Shown here: positions 26,010-33,388 of the stretch, one piece after another
Layout: each line of letters opens with the position of its first letter
How positions within the stretch are numbered: position 1 is the first letter of the stretch
Assembly (NCBI RefSeq): GCF_010682065.1
Contig: NZ_JAAGWG010000002.1
Location: 248,001 to 312,000 of the forward strand
Direction: 5' to 3'
Length of the DNA stretch: 64,000 nt
Source: Blastococcus saxobsidens
Lineage (GTDB): Bacteria > Actinomycetota > Actinomycetes > Mycobacteriales > Geodermatophilaceae
Made by a program: the position numbers and the translations under genes
Notes under the pieces: model-generated
Told to the model about the DNA's origin: nothing
Databases searched by the model: none
The model's input: the letters and a program-made list of their open reading frames with translations, nothing else

Positions 26010-26267
26010 TCAGAACCGCTGCTGCTCGGTGCCGAGCCCGAGTGCCTGCGCGACCTCCTGGACGTTCTCGAACTGCTGGCCGGCGGGCAGCCGCCGCAGG
26101 TCGGCGAGGACCCGGTCGGCGGGGTTCCTCTCCTGCGCCTTGGCGACGAGCTGGTCGCGGTCGGCCGGCCACACCTCCTTGCCCAGTGCCTCGGCGATCG
26201 CGGCGCGGTGCTCGATGTCGCCCTGGTCGGTGCCGGGGCTGGTGGCGGGCTGGTGCGGGTCGGTCAC
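26010..26267 (-). CDS. DUF2795 domain protein
   Basis: An 85-residue soluble protein with a C-terminal DUF2795-like domain (ADLRRLPAGQQFENVQEVAQ and the leucine-rich end). DUF2795 proteins are small actinobacterial proteins of unknown function, often near stress genes. The chosen start is GTG 26267 after AAGGAGAA; the longer open frame to 26384 crosses the stop of the upstream baeRF2 gene and contains a pentanucleotide repeat. First gene of the DUF2795/76-residue/thioesterase transcript. Confidence 0.75.
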   Translation of the reverse strand: MTDPHQPATSPGTDQGDIEHRAAIAEALGKEVWPADRDQLVAKAQERNPADRVLADLRRLPAGQQFENVQEVAQALGLGTEQQRF

Positions 26268-26280
26268 GGGATCGTTCTCC

Positions 26281-26315
26281 TTCGGTTCGGTTCGGTGCGG
26301 TTCGGATGGGTTTCG
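26281..26315. repeat. TTCGG pentanucleotide repeat in a leader region
   Basis: TTCGG occurs three times in tandem (26281-26295) followed by TGCGG, TTCGG and degenerate copies. It lies between the baeRF2 stop and the DUF2795 ribosome site. The plus strand is shown; the DUF2795 mRNA would carry the complement. Confidence 0.6.
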
Positions 26316-26325
26316 GTTGAGGAGG

Positions 26326-27456
26326 TCAGTCGGACGACGTCGAGGCGTCGGTGTAGCGGAGGATCGCGGCCACCGGCTCGTCACCGGCGAGGGCCGCCTG
26401 GGGCACGACGAGCAGGCCGGCCGCGCCGGCGACCGCGGCCGCCACGAGAGCGGCAGCGGCGGGCTGGACCGAGCCGTGCACGCCGAGCGCGTCCATGTCC
26501 TGCTGCCCGACGCCCAGCTCGAGCGGGCCGTTGCCCACGAGCAACGTCGCGTCGTCCGGCCACTCGTCGGTCAGGATCAGCGTCTCCACCTGGCCCTTGC
26601 GCAGGGCCTCGACGACGGCCGACGTCCCGGTGACCGCGAGGCCGTGGGCCCCGGCGCTCTGCACCTGCTCGACCGCGGTGGCGATGTCCCGCGCCTCGTG
26701 CTCGGCGAGCAGCTCCGCGGTGCGCCGCGAGATCGGCTCGCGGTCGGCCCCGGCCGCGCGGCCACCCTCCTCCGTCGTGACGACGAGGTCGGACCACACG
26801 CCGCCGGCGCGGTCGCTGAGGATCTGGCGGGCGCGCACGTCGCCGGCGAGCAGGACGAAACGCGGCTGCACGCGGCGGGCGAGGGACGCGATGTCCTCGG
26901 CGACCTTGTCGGCGTTCTCGACCCACTGGTTCTCGGCCGTGTGCATGTAGGTGTTGTGCGCCCAGCCGCCGACCTTGACCTTGCGCATGGGGAAGGTGTC
27001 GCCCTCCACCTGCCGCTGCTCCTCCTCCTGGTCGGCGAGCCCCGCGACGGTGATGTCGGCACCCACGCGGTCGGCGACGACCACGACGTGCGGCACCCGA
27101 CCGGCCAGCTGGCGCAGCAGGGGCAGCAGGTCGGGCTGAGGCGTCCACCGGGCGGTCTCGCGGGCCGGCACGTCGGCCAGCACCTGGTCGAGCACCACGG
27201 TCCCGTCGGCGGCGACGACCACGGCACGGCCCTTCAGCGTCCCGGCCTCGCCGCCCTCGTTCCCCTCGAGCAGCCGGGCCCGGACGGCCTCGACCACCAC
27301 CTCGGGGGCGCCCTGCTCGGTCAGGTGCCCGGTCAGCGCGCGCACCCGCAGATCCAGCTCGGTGTCGGCGTTCTCGGTCGTGTGCGTGACGTCGGCGCAC
27401 ACCGTGGCGTAGGGCCCTGCGGCGGCGAACACCGGCTCCAGGAAGGACACGTCCAT
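26326..27456 (-). CDS. baeRF2/Rv2629-like (Vms1-related) stress protein
   Basis: A 376-residue protein of the bacterial archaeo-eukaryotic release factor family 2, like M. tuberculosis Rv2629 from the dormancy regulon. It has an eRF1-type middle domain (PHVVVVADRVGADITVAGL onward) and a C-terminal L7Ae-like part with TAVEQVQSAGAHGLAVTGTS and LILTDEWPDD. Such proteins are proposed to act on stalled ribosomes or in tRNA hydrolysis; function here is inferred. ATG 27456 is preferred, though GAGGAG is 12 bases away and a TTG sits right after it. A GGGTAG motif lies upstream. Confidence 0.82.
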   Translation of the reverse strand: MDVSFLEPVFAAAGPYATVCADVTHTTENADTELDLRVRALTGHLTEQGAPEVVVEAVRARLLEGNEGGEAGTLKGRAVVVAADGTVVLDQVLADVPARETARWTPQPDLLPLLRQLAGRVPHVVVVADRVGADITVAGLADQEEEQRQVEGDTFPMRKVKVGGWAHNTYMHTAENQWVENADKVAEDIASLARRVQPRFVLLAGDVRARQILSDRAGGVWSDLVVTTEEGGRAAGADREPISRRTAELLAEHEARDIATAVEQVQSAGAHGLAVTGTSAVVEALRKGQVETLILTDEWPDDATLLVGNGPLELGVGQQDMDALGVHGSVQPAAAALVAAAVAGAAGLLVVPQAALAGDEPVAAILRYTDASTSSD

Positions 27457-27536
27457 GTCGCGGGACAACTCCTCTGTCGATCGGGTGCTGGTCGGTCACG
27501 GGGGTCGCGGCTGCTCACGAACCCCGTCGTCGCCGC

Positions 27537-27542
27537 CTACCC
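27537..27542 (-). promoter_or_regulatory. GGGTAG promoter motif for baeRF2 gene
   Basis: Minus-strand GGGTAG with GTGT 15 bases upstream, within the spacer between baeRF2 and DUF8129 genes. It resembles the stress sigma factor (SigB/SigF type) consensus of GTTT-N15-GGGTAT. Confidence 0.5.
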
Positions 27543-27557
27543 AGGCCCCGCCACCTC

Positions 27558-27568
27558 ACACGCGGTGT
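27558..27568. promoter_or_regulatory. 11-bp palindrome formed by two facing -35-like elements
   Basis: ACACGCGGTGT is a perfect palindrome at the centre of the divergent baeRF2/DUF8129 promoter region. Each half supplies the GTGT -35-like element of one gene, so both promoters could be fired or blocked together. Confidence 0.45.
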
Positions 27569-27584
27569 CGATCCGCGGAGCCCG

Positions 27585-27590
27585 GGGTAG
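27585..27590 (+). promoter_or_regulatory. GGGTAG promoter motif for DUF8129 gene
   Basis: GGGTAG with GTGT 16 bases upstream (27565-27568), 38 bases before the DUF8129 start. It mirrors the baeRF2 motif on the other strand. Confidence 0.5.
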
Positions 27591-27628
27591 GCGGCACCGG
27601 ACCCGAGAACCTCTCGAGAGGATGAGCG

Positions 27629-27958
27629 ATGACCGTGCGCGACGATCTGCCGTTGCCCGACTACGACCACCTGCCCGTGGGTTCGCTGACGTCCCGGATC
27701 CGCACGCTGGGCTCCGATGACCTCAAGACGCTGCTGAGCTACGAGCGTTCCCACGCCAACCGCGTGCAGGTGGTGAGCGCGATGCAGCACCGGCTCAACG
27801 GTCTGGCAGAGGGCGCCCAGCCGTCCGGCGGCGACCCGGCCGCCCCGGCCCCCGAGGCACCGCCGGCGGCCGATGGCGGGTCCAAGGCGTCCGAGGCCAC
27901 CACCGGGCCGAAGATCAACCCTCCGTCCCAGGGCGACCCGACCAACCCCGCCCGCTGA
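27629..27958 (+). CDS. DUF8129 domain protein
   Basis: A 109-residue protein. The first 60 residues match DUF8129, a helical actinobacterial domain with LPLPDYDHLPVGSLTSRIRT and the LLSYERSHANRVQVV motif; the rest is a disordered Pro/Ala-rich tail. The family is found in small proteins thought to be associated with envelope or lipid bodies, but its role is unproven. The ATG start has GAGAGG seven bases upstream. It is divergent from the baeRF2 gene and shares a promoter motif with it. Confidence 0.85.
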   Translation: MTVRDDLPLPDYDHLPVGSLTSRIRTLGSDDLKTLLSYERSHANRVQVVSAMQHRLNGLAEGAQPSGGDPAAPAPEAPPAADGGSKASEATTGPKINPPSQGDPTNPAR

Positions 27959-27973
27959 CCCGCCTCACCGGCT

Positions 27974-27995
27974 GACAGGAGCCACCTTTCCTGTC
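27974..27995 (+). terminator. Hairpin after DUF8129 gene
   Basis: GACAGGA (27974-27980) pairs with TCCTGTC (27989-27995) around an 8-base loop, 16 bases past the stop. Confidence 0.5.
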
Positions 27996-28050
27996 GCGCC
28001 GAGTGGGGGGGACGCAGTCCCTCCGGGCAGGCGCGACGCAGCGGCTCATC

Positions 28051-28132
28051 GCGGCCAGGGGCACGGCTCCTGGCCGCGGTGTCGTCGGGAGGACGACCGT
28101 GTCACGGGCCGCGGTGTCGTCCGGAGGACGAC
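28051..28132 (-). terminator. Three consecutive hairpins downstream of the Tad operon
   Basis: GCGGCCAGG pairs with CCTGGCCGC (28051-28059/28069-28077). Two further stems of GTCGTC and GACGAC with 5-base loops follow at 28081-28097 and 28116-28132. All lie between the last Tad gene (tadC) and the convergent DUF8129 gene. Confidence 0.6.
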
Positions 28133-28136
28133 GGTG
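28074..28136. repeat. Tandem 28-nt direct repeat, 35-nt period
   Basis: Two copies, 28074-28101 and 28109-28136, differ at two positions. Each contains CCGCGGTGTCGTC followed by the complementary GACGAC, so each unit is itself a hairpin. It looks like a duplicated terminator. Confidence 0.65.
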
Positions 28137-28144
28137 CAACAGCG

Positions 28145-29044
28145 TCACTGCCCGCTGAAGGCCGCGACGATGTCCATGACCGCGGGACCGAGCAGCACGA
28201 TGAACAGCGTGGGCAGGATGCAGAGGATCAGCGGGAAGATCACCTTCACCGGGATCTGCATCGCCTTCTCCTCGGCGCGCTGACGCCGCTTGAGCCGCAT
28301 CTCCGCCGCCTGCGTGCGCAGCACGTCGGCGATCGACACGCCGTACTGGTCGGCCTGCACGACGGCCCGGATGAACCGGCGCAGGTCGGCGACGCCCGTC
28401 CGCTCGGCCAGCGCCAGGTAGGCGTCCCGGCGCGGCTGACCGACGGCGATGTCCTGCAGCGTGCGCACCAGCTCCTCGGCCAGCGGGCCCTTGCCGTTGC
28501 TGCCGGCACGGGCCATGGCCGACTCGAACCCCAGCCCCGCCTCCACGGCGATCGTCATCTGGTCCAGGGTGTCGGCCAGCTCGAGCCCGATCGCCTCCTG
28601 CCGTTCCTGCCCGCGGCTGTGCAGCAGCAGTTCCGGGAGGAAGTAGGCGACGACGGTGCCGAGGATCGCCACACCTCCGGTCAGCGGACCCGGCGAGGAC
28701 GTGGCCAGCAGCAGCCCGAGAACGCCGGCGACCGGCCCCAGCACCAGCTTCGCCGCGACCAGCCGGGGCACCGGCCAGGCTGCGGGTCGTCCCGCGCGGC
28801 CGGCCAGCCGGTCGAGCCGGGCGACGGTGCCCCGCGGGGTGAGGCCACGGGCCAGACCGGCGAGGAGACCCGGCCCGCTCCGGCCGGGCGTGCCGGCCCC
28901 GGTGGGCTCTATCCCGCGGAGCAGGTTGTCGCGGACCTGGGCGTTCCCGCCGCCGGCGCCGGAGAGCAGCGACCAGCCCAGCACGGGGAGGGCCGCGCAC
29001 AGGGCGAGCGCGGCCACGATCACGGAGGCGGGGACGGTGGCCAT
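28145..29044 (-). CDS. tadC: Tad pilus assembly inner-membrane protein TadC
   Basis: A 299-residue type II secretion F-domain protein, the second inner-membrane platform subunit of the Flp/Tad pilus. It has an N-terminal membrane segment, a central pair around residues 95-135, the conserved cytoplasmic T2SF domain (LELADTLDQMTIAVEAGLGF and VQADQYGVSIADVLR), and a C-terminal pair ending in IVLLGPAVMDI. ATG 29044 overlaps the tadB stop as ATGA; a longer frame runs through tadB. Last gene of the operon. Confidence 0.9.
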   Translation of the reverse strand: MATVPASVIVAALALCAALPVLGWSLLSGAGGGNAQVRDNLLRGIEPTGAGTPGRSGPGLLAGLARGLTPRGTVARLDRLAGRAGRPAAWPVPRLVAAKLVLGPVAGVLGLLLATSSPGPLTGGVAILGTVVAYFLPELLLHSRGQERQEAIGLELADTLDQMTIAVEAGLGFESAMARAGSNGKGPLAEELVRTLQDIAVGQPRRDAYLALAERTGVADLRRFIRAVVQADQYGVSIADVLRTQAAEMRLKRRQRAEEKAMQIPVKVIFPLILCILPTLFIVLLGPAVMDIVAAFSGQ

Positions 29045-29985
29045 CAGAACGTGATCGCCACGGTCTTCTTGAGCCACAGGCCGCCCACCAGCAGCATCAG
29101 CCCCGCCCCGCCGAGCAGGCCGTAGCCGACGAGGCTCTCGGTGAACTTCGCCAGGTACTCCGGGTTGCTCACCGAGAGGAAGCCGGTCACGCCGAAGGGC
29201 AGGGCCATCAGCACGATCGCCGAGAGCTTGCCCTCGGCCGACAGCGCCTTGACCTGACGGCGGATGGCGTTGCGCTCGCGGATCGTGTTCCCGACGGCGT
29301 CGAGCACCTCGGCGAGATTGCCCCCGACCTCGCGGTGGATGGCGATGGCCTGCGCGACCCAGGTGAAGTCGTCGCTGCCCATGCGCTCGGCCACCTCGTC
29401 CAGGGCGTCGTTGAGGTCGCGCCCCACCCGGGTCTCGTTGACGATCCGGGCGAACTCCTCCGACGTCGGCGCCTCGGCCTCGTGGGACACGGAGTCCACG
29501 GCCCGCAGCAGGCTGTGGCCGGCCCGCAGGCTGCTGGCCATGAGCTGCAGCGAGTCGTCGAGCTGGTCGGCGAAGGCCGCCTGCCGACGGCCGGCGCGGA
29601 ACCCCAGCAGCAGCTTCGCGCCGACGGGCACCAGCACGACGAGGAGCAGGGCCAGCAGCGGGCCGCCCAGGAACCCGCCGAGCAGCGCGCCGGCGACGGT
29701 GCTCAGCCCGACGGCGAGGACGAAGTTCGGCAGCGTCATGGACATCCCGGCGCGCTCGAGGGCGGCCGCCCCGGAGGCGAGCCGGCCGCGGCCCCGCAGC
29801 ACCTTCTCCACGGCGGCCTCGGCCGCCGCGCCCGCACCGGCCAGAGCCGACGTCGGGGGCGCCAGCGACGGGTCGAGCCGGCTCAGCGGCACCCGGGCCG
29901 GGCCGGACGGCAGTACGACGAGGGCGACGACCAGCAGCGCCGCGGTGATCGCGGCGACGCCGAGGACGAGGAGTGCGACCGGCAC
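29044..29985 (-). CDS. tadB: Tad pilus assembly inner-membrane protein TadB
   Basis: A 313-residue type II secretion F-domain protein and partner of TadC in the Tad pilus platform. It has an N-terminal membrane helix, a central hydrophobic pair near residues 85-120, the T2SF domain with QLDDSLQLMASSLRAGHSLL and AIHREVGGNLAEVLD, and C-terminal helices. GTG 29985 is eight bases after GGAGG; an alternative GTG at 29991 overlaps the tadA stop directly. Translationally coupled to tadA and tadC. Confidence 0.9.
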   Translation of the reverse strand: MPVALLVLGVAAITAALLVVALVVLPSGPARVPLSRLDPSLAPPTSALAGAGAAAEAAVEKVLRGRGRLASGAAALERAGMSMTLPNFVLAVGLSTVAGALLGGFLGGPLLALLLVVLVPVGAKLLLGFRAGRRQAAFADQLDDSLQLMASSLRAGHSLLRAVDSVSHEAEAPTSEEFARIVNETRVGRDLNDALDEVAERMGSDDFTWVAQAIAIHREVGGNLAEVLDAVGNTIRERNAIRRQVKALSAEGKLSAIVLMALPFGVTGFLSVSNPEYLAKFTESLVGYGLLGGAGLMLLVGGLWLKKTVAITF

Positions 29986-29987
29986 GG

Positions 29988-31451
29988 TCACCACCTCCGG
30001 GGCGCGGCCGGCTCGACGGCGCCGAACACGCGCGGCGAGAGGGTGATGCCGAGGTCGTCGAACTTGTCGGTGAAGCGCGGCCGCACACCGGTCGGCACCG
30101 GCTTGCCGAGGAACGTGCCGTGCGCGTCGACGCCGGCGGAGTAGTCGAAGAGGAAGGCGTCCTGGAGGGTGACGGTCTCCCCCTCCATGCCCTGCACCTC
30201 GGTCACGTGGGTGACGCGGCGGCTGCCGTCCCGCAGCCGGGTGATCTGGACGACGAGGTCGACGGCGGAGGCGATCTGCTCCCGGATGGCCCGCAGCGGC
30301 AGGTCCATGCCGGCCATGAGCACCAGCGTCTCCAGCCGGGCGATGGCGTCGCGCGGGGTGTTGGCGTGGACGGTGGACAGCGAGCCGTCGTGGCCGGTGT
30401 TCATCGCCTGGAGCATGTCCAGGGACTCCCCACCACGGCACTCCCCGACCACGATCCGGTCGGGGCGCATCCGCAGGGAGTTGCGCACCAGGTCGCGGAT
30501 GCTGATCGCGCCCTTGCCCTCGATGTTGGGCGGCCGGGACTCCAGCCGGACGACGTGGTCCTGCTGGAGCTGCAGCTCGACGGCGTCCTCGATGGTGACG
30601 ATCCGCTCGCCCTCGGGGATGAAGGAGGACAGCACGTTCAGCAGCGTCGTCTCACCGGTGCCGGTACCGCCGGAGACGATCACGTTCAGCCGGGCCTGGA
30701 CGCAGGCGTCGAGCAGCTCGGCCATCTCCGGGGAGAGCGTGCCGAAGTCGATCAGGTCCTCGACGGTGAACGGGTCCTTGGAGAACTTCCGGATGGTGAG
30801 GGTCGAGCCGCTGAAGGCCAGCGGCGGGATGACGGCGTTCACGCGCGAGCCGTCGGCCAGCCGGGCGTCGACCAGCGGGGAGGACTCGTCGATCCGCCGT
30901 CCCACCCGGGAGACGATGCGGTCGATGACCCGGCGCAGGTGTTCCTCGGAGGTGAACCGCGTGGCGGTGCGCTCCAGCCGGCCGCTGCGCTCCACGTAGA
31001 TGGCGTCCGGCCCGTTGACCATGATCTCGCTGACCGCAGGGTCGTCGAGCAGCCGCTGGAGGGGGCCGTACCCGAGCACGTCGTCGGCCAGTTCGGCGGT
31101 CAGCCGCTGCCGCTCGTCGGTGCTGAGCGGGACGTTCTCCTCCTCGACGACCTCGTCGAGCTCCTTGAGGACCACCGCCCGCAGTGCGTCCTCGGCCATC
31201 GAGGGGTCGTTCATGCGGCTGCCCATGCGCTCGAACAGGGCCTTGCCGACCCGGTCCTTGAGCCGGGCCAGGGCGTCGGTCGGCGGCGCGGGGGCGGCCA
31301 CCGGCCGGGGCCTGGGCAGGGTCCGGACGGACGTCGTCGCGGGCGTGCCGGCTCGCGCCGGCGCCAGGTCGACGGCGGGGGCCGGCTGGTCGGTCGCCGG
31401 TGGCGCCGCTCCCCCACCGCGCGCGGCCTCCAGCCGCGGGGCGAGGTTCAC
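29988..31451 (-). CDS. tadA: Tad pilus ATPase TadA/CpaF with altered Walker A
   Basis: A 487-residue secretion ATPase of the CpaF/TadA family, which powers Flp pilus assembly. After a Pro-rich N terminus it has the N-domain and the RecA-like core. The Asp box VTIEDAVELQ, Walker B region VVGECRGGESLDML and His box GSLSTVHANTP are present. The Walker A motif reads SGGTGTGETTLLN: the invariant Lys is Glu (residue 267, GAG at 30651-30653), one base from Lys. This would normally abolish ATP hydrolysis. The rest of the frame is intact. GTGA overlap with tadZ. Confidence 0.92.
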   Translation of the reverse strand: MNLAPRLEAARGGGAAPPATDQPAPAVDLAPARAGTPATTSVRTLPRPRPVAAPAPPTDALARLKDRVGKALFERMGSRMNDPSMAEDALRAVVLKELDEVVEEENVPLSTDERQRLTAELADDVLGYGPLQRLLDDPAVSEIMVNGPDAIYVERSGRLERTATRFTSEEHLRRVIDRIVSRVGRRIDESSPLVDARLADGSRVNAVIPPLAFSGSTLTIRKFSKDPFTVEDLIDFGTLSPEMAELLDACVQARLNVIVSGGTGTGETTLLNVLSSFIPEGERIVTIEDAVELQLQQDHVVRLESRPPNIEGKGAISIRDLVRNSLRMRPDRIVVGECRGGESLDMLQAMNTGHDGSLSTVHANTPRDAIARLETLVLMAGMDLPLRAIREQIASAVDLVVQITRLRDGSRRVTHVTEVQGMEGETVTLQDAFLFDYSAGVDAHGTFLGKPVPTGVRPRFTDKFDDLGITLSPRVFGAVEPAAPRRW

Positions 31452-32641
31452 GACGCCGCCCGGTGCTTGGCCCGGTACTTGCCGGACTTCATCAGCGGGG
31501 TCGCCGCGAAGCGGGACACCAGGCGGCGCAGTTCGCGCACCATCGGGTCCCGGCGGCCGCCGCTGCTCAGGATCGGGACGCCCTGGTTGGTGGTGGCCGG
31601 CACCGACTTCGACCGGGGCAGGACGACGTCGACGCCGGTGCCGATCGTGGTCTCGACGTCCCGCACCGTCAGCCCGCCCTTGGGCTCGGCGAAGTTCATG
31701 ACGACGTGCCGGCCGGCCGGGATCATGGCCAGCTCGCGCAGCACGTCGAGCTCCTTGCGCAGCCCGCGCACCCCGGGCACGTCCATGCTGGTCAGCATGA
31801 TCACGTCGGAGGCGCGGTCGAGCGCCGCCAGCGTCTGCTCCGACAGACCCGGCGCGGTGTCGACGACGACGTAGCGGAACTCGCGGGCCAGGGAGGCCAG
31901 CAGCCGGGTGACGTCCTCACCGGTGACCGTGTCCCCGGCCGCCGGGGACTCCGCACCGCACACGGCGAACAGCCCGCTCGGGTGCTGGGTGAGGAAGGTC
32001 TTGAGGACCATGGTGTCCTCGGCCGCCGGACCGTGCACGGCGTCGGGGAGCGTGTACTCGGGAACGAGCCCCAGCGCGGAGGCGACGTCGCCGAACTGCA
32101 CGTCGAGGTCGACCAGGACGGTCGACTGGGGCGCGGCCTCGGTGAGCCCGATGGCCAGGTTCGTCGAGACGGTGGTCTTGCCGACGCCGCCCTTCGGGGA
32201 GGCGACGGTGATGACGCGGCCGGCGTAGCGATCGGTCTCGCTCGTCGGTCGCAGCACCCGACGCCGGCCGGCGGCCGCGCGCCCCGCCCGCTCGACCGCG
32301 GCACCGATCTCCGCCACGTCGGCGTCCGGCGGCAGCAGGTCGCGGATGCCGGCCCGCATCGCCGCCTGCCACATCTCCGGCGAGGGCTCGGCCATGAGCA
32401 CGACCGTGATGCCGGGCGACTGCACGTCGAGCCGGGCGGCCAGGCTCAGCACCTCGTCCGCGGGCGCGTACGGGCCGACCAGCAGCACGTCGGGCAGCTC
32501 GCCGTCGACCAGCTGCTCGAACAGGCGGGCCAGGTCGCTGGGGAGCCGGCCCGGCGGCAGGACGTGGAGGTCGCCGTCGGTGGCCTGCTTGACCCGCAGG
32601 ATCAGCTCCTCACCGGCACCGGCCAGGACGACGCGGCTCAT
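31448..32641 (-). CDS. tadZ: Tad pilus localisation ATPase TadZ/CpaE
   Basis: A 397-residue ParA/MinD-type protein. The N-terminal receiver-like domain (about 1-125) lacks the phospho-Asp pattern of a true receiver. The ATPase domain has the deviant Walker A SPKGGVGKTTVSTNLA with both lysines, Walker A' LVDLDVQFGD and VVVDTAPGLSE. TadZ/CpaE places the pilus machine in the cell, often at the pole. It begins at an ATG overlapping the cpaB stop and ends overlapping tadA. This intact ATPase contrasts with the altered TadA. Confidence 0.9.
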   Translation of the reverse strand: MSRVVLAGAGEELILRVKQATDGDLHVLPPGRLPSDLARLFEQLVDGELPDVLLVGPYAPADEVLSLAARLDVQSPGITVVLMAEPSPEMWQAAMRAGIRDLLPPDADVAEIGAAVERAGRAAAGRRRVLRPTSETDRYAGRVITVASPKGGVGKTTVSTNLAIGLTEAAPQSTVLVDLDVQFGDVASALGLVPEYTLPDAVHGPAAEDTMVLKTFLTQHPSGLFAVCGAESPAAGDTVTGEDVTRLLASLAREFRYVVVDTAPGLSEQTLAALDRASDVIMLTSMDVPGVRGLRKELDVLRELAMIPAGRHVVMNFAEPKGGLTVRDVETTIGTGVDVVLPRSKSVPATTNQGVPILSSGGRRDPMVRELRRLVSRFAATPLMKSGKYRAKHRAAS

Positions 32642-33378
32642 GAGTAGGCCTTTCCGTAGATGGTGTCCGGCGTCAGCACCTGCGTGCGGGAGACGTCGGG
32701 GTCCGCGGGCTCGAGGGTCAGCCAGATGCTGGCGTGCTCGGCGCCGAAGACGATCGCCTCGGCCTGGGCGGCCGTGACGGCGAACGTGATCATGAGACTG
32801 CCGGAGGGCGCGGGACCCGCGACCGGTGCCGCCGCGCCCTCCGCGGGCGGGGCGGGAGGCGCCGGGGCACCCTGCACCTGGGTGACCAGCACCTCGTGCA
32901 GGACGGAGTGGGTGGTCCCCGGATCGGCCATGGAGACGACCAGCCCCACCCGGTCGCCGGCGGCCAGCCGCCCGCCCACGGCGCGCTGCGGCTCCAGGAC
33001 GATGCTGACCTCCTGAAGGCCGTCGGGCACCGGCACGGTCCCCGGCGTCTGCAGCGCGTCGGGCCGCACGAAGCGGCTGTCGAGGAGCTGCTCCCCGGCC
33101 TGCAGGTCGACGGTGGCGACGCGGTCGGCCAGGATGGCCAGGTCGGTGACCCGGCCGGCCAGCGCCGCCTTGGCCGGCAGCACCTCGATGCGCACGAGAT
33201 CGCCCAGCGCGCTGCCGGCGGTCCCGGCCGGGATCAGTGCATCGGCGACCAGCACCTGCACGGTGCTCGCACCGGCGAAGGCGCGGGCTTCCGCGCCCCG
33301 GACGTAGCTCACCAGGACGACGGTGCCCACGGCGATGAGGACGAGGGCCGCCGCGGCGGCCAGGAGTCGACGTCTCAC
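32638..33378 (-). CDS. cpaB: Flp pilus assembly protein CpaB/RcpC
   Basis: A 246-residue protein with one N-terminal membrane helix (about 5-27) and an extracytoplasmic SAF-type domain (TVQVLVADALIPAGTAGSAL) followed by an RcpC/CpaB-like beta region (GDRVGLVVSM) and a Pro/Ala linker. In Gram-negatives CpaB works with an outer-membrane secretin; this bacterium has none, so here it probably supports the pilus in the wall. GTG start with AGGGG eight bases upstream; overlaps tadZ by 4 bases. Confidence 0.85.
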   Translation of the reverse strand: MRRRLLAAAAALVLIAVGTVVLVSYVRGAEARAFAGASTVQVLVADALIPAGTAGSALGDLVRIEVLPAKAALAGRVTDLAILADRVATVDLQAGEQLLDSRFVRPDALQTPGTVPVPDGLQEVSIVLEPQRAVGGRLAAGDRVGLVVSMADPGTTHSVLHEVLVTQVQGAPAPPAPPAEGAAAPVAGPAPSGSLMITFAVTAAQAEAIVFGAEHASIWLTLEPADPDVSRTQVLTPDTIYGKAYS

Positions 33379-33388
33379 GAGGGTGCCC

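Noticed and set aside
28074-28136. Possible start of a CRISPR array
   Set aside because: Only two copies, each self-complementary, with a 7-base gap and no cas genes; it is a duplicated hairpin.
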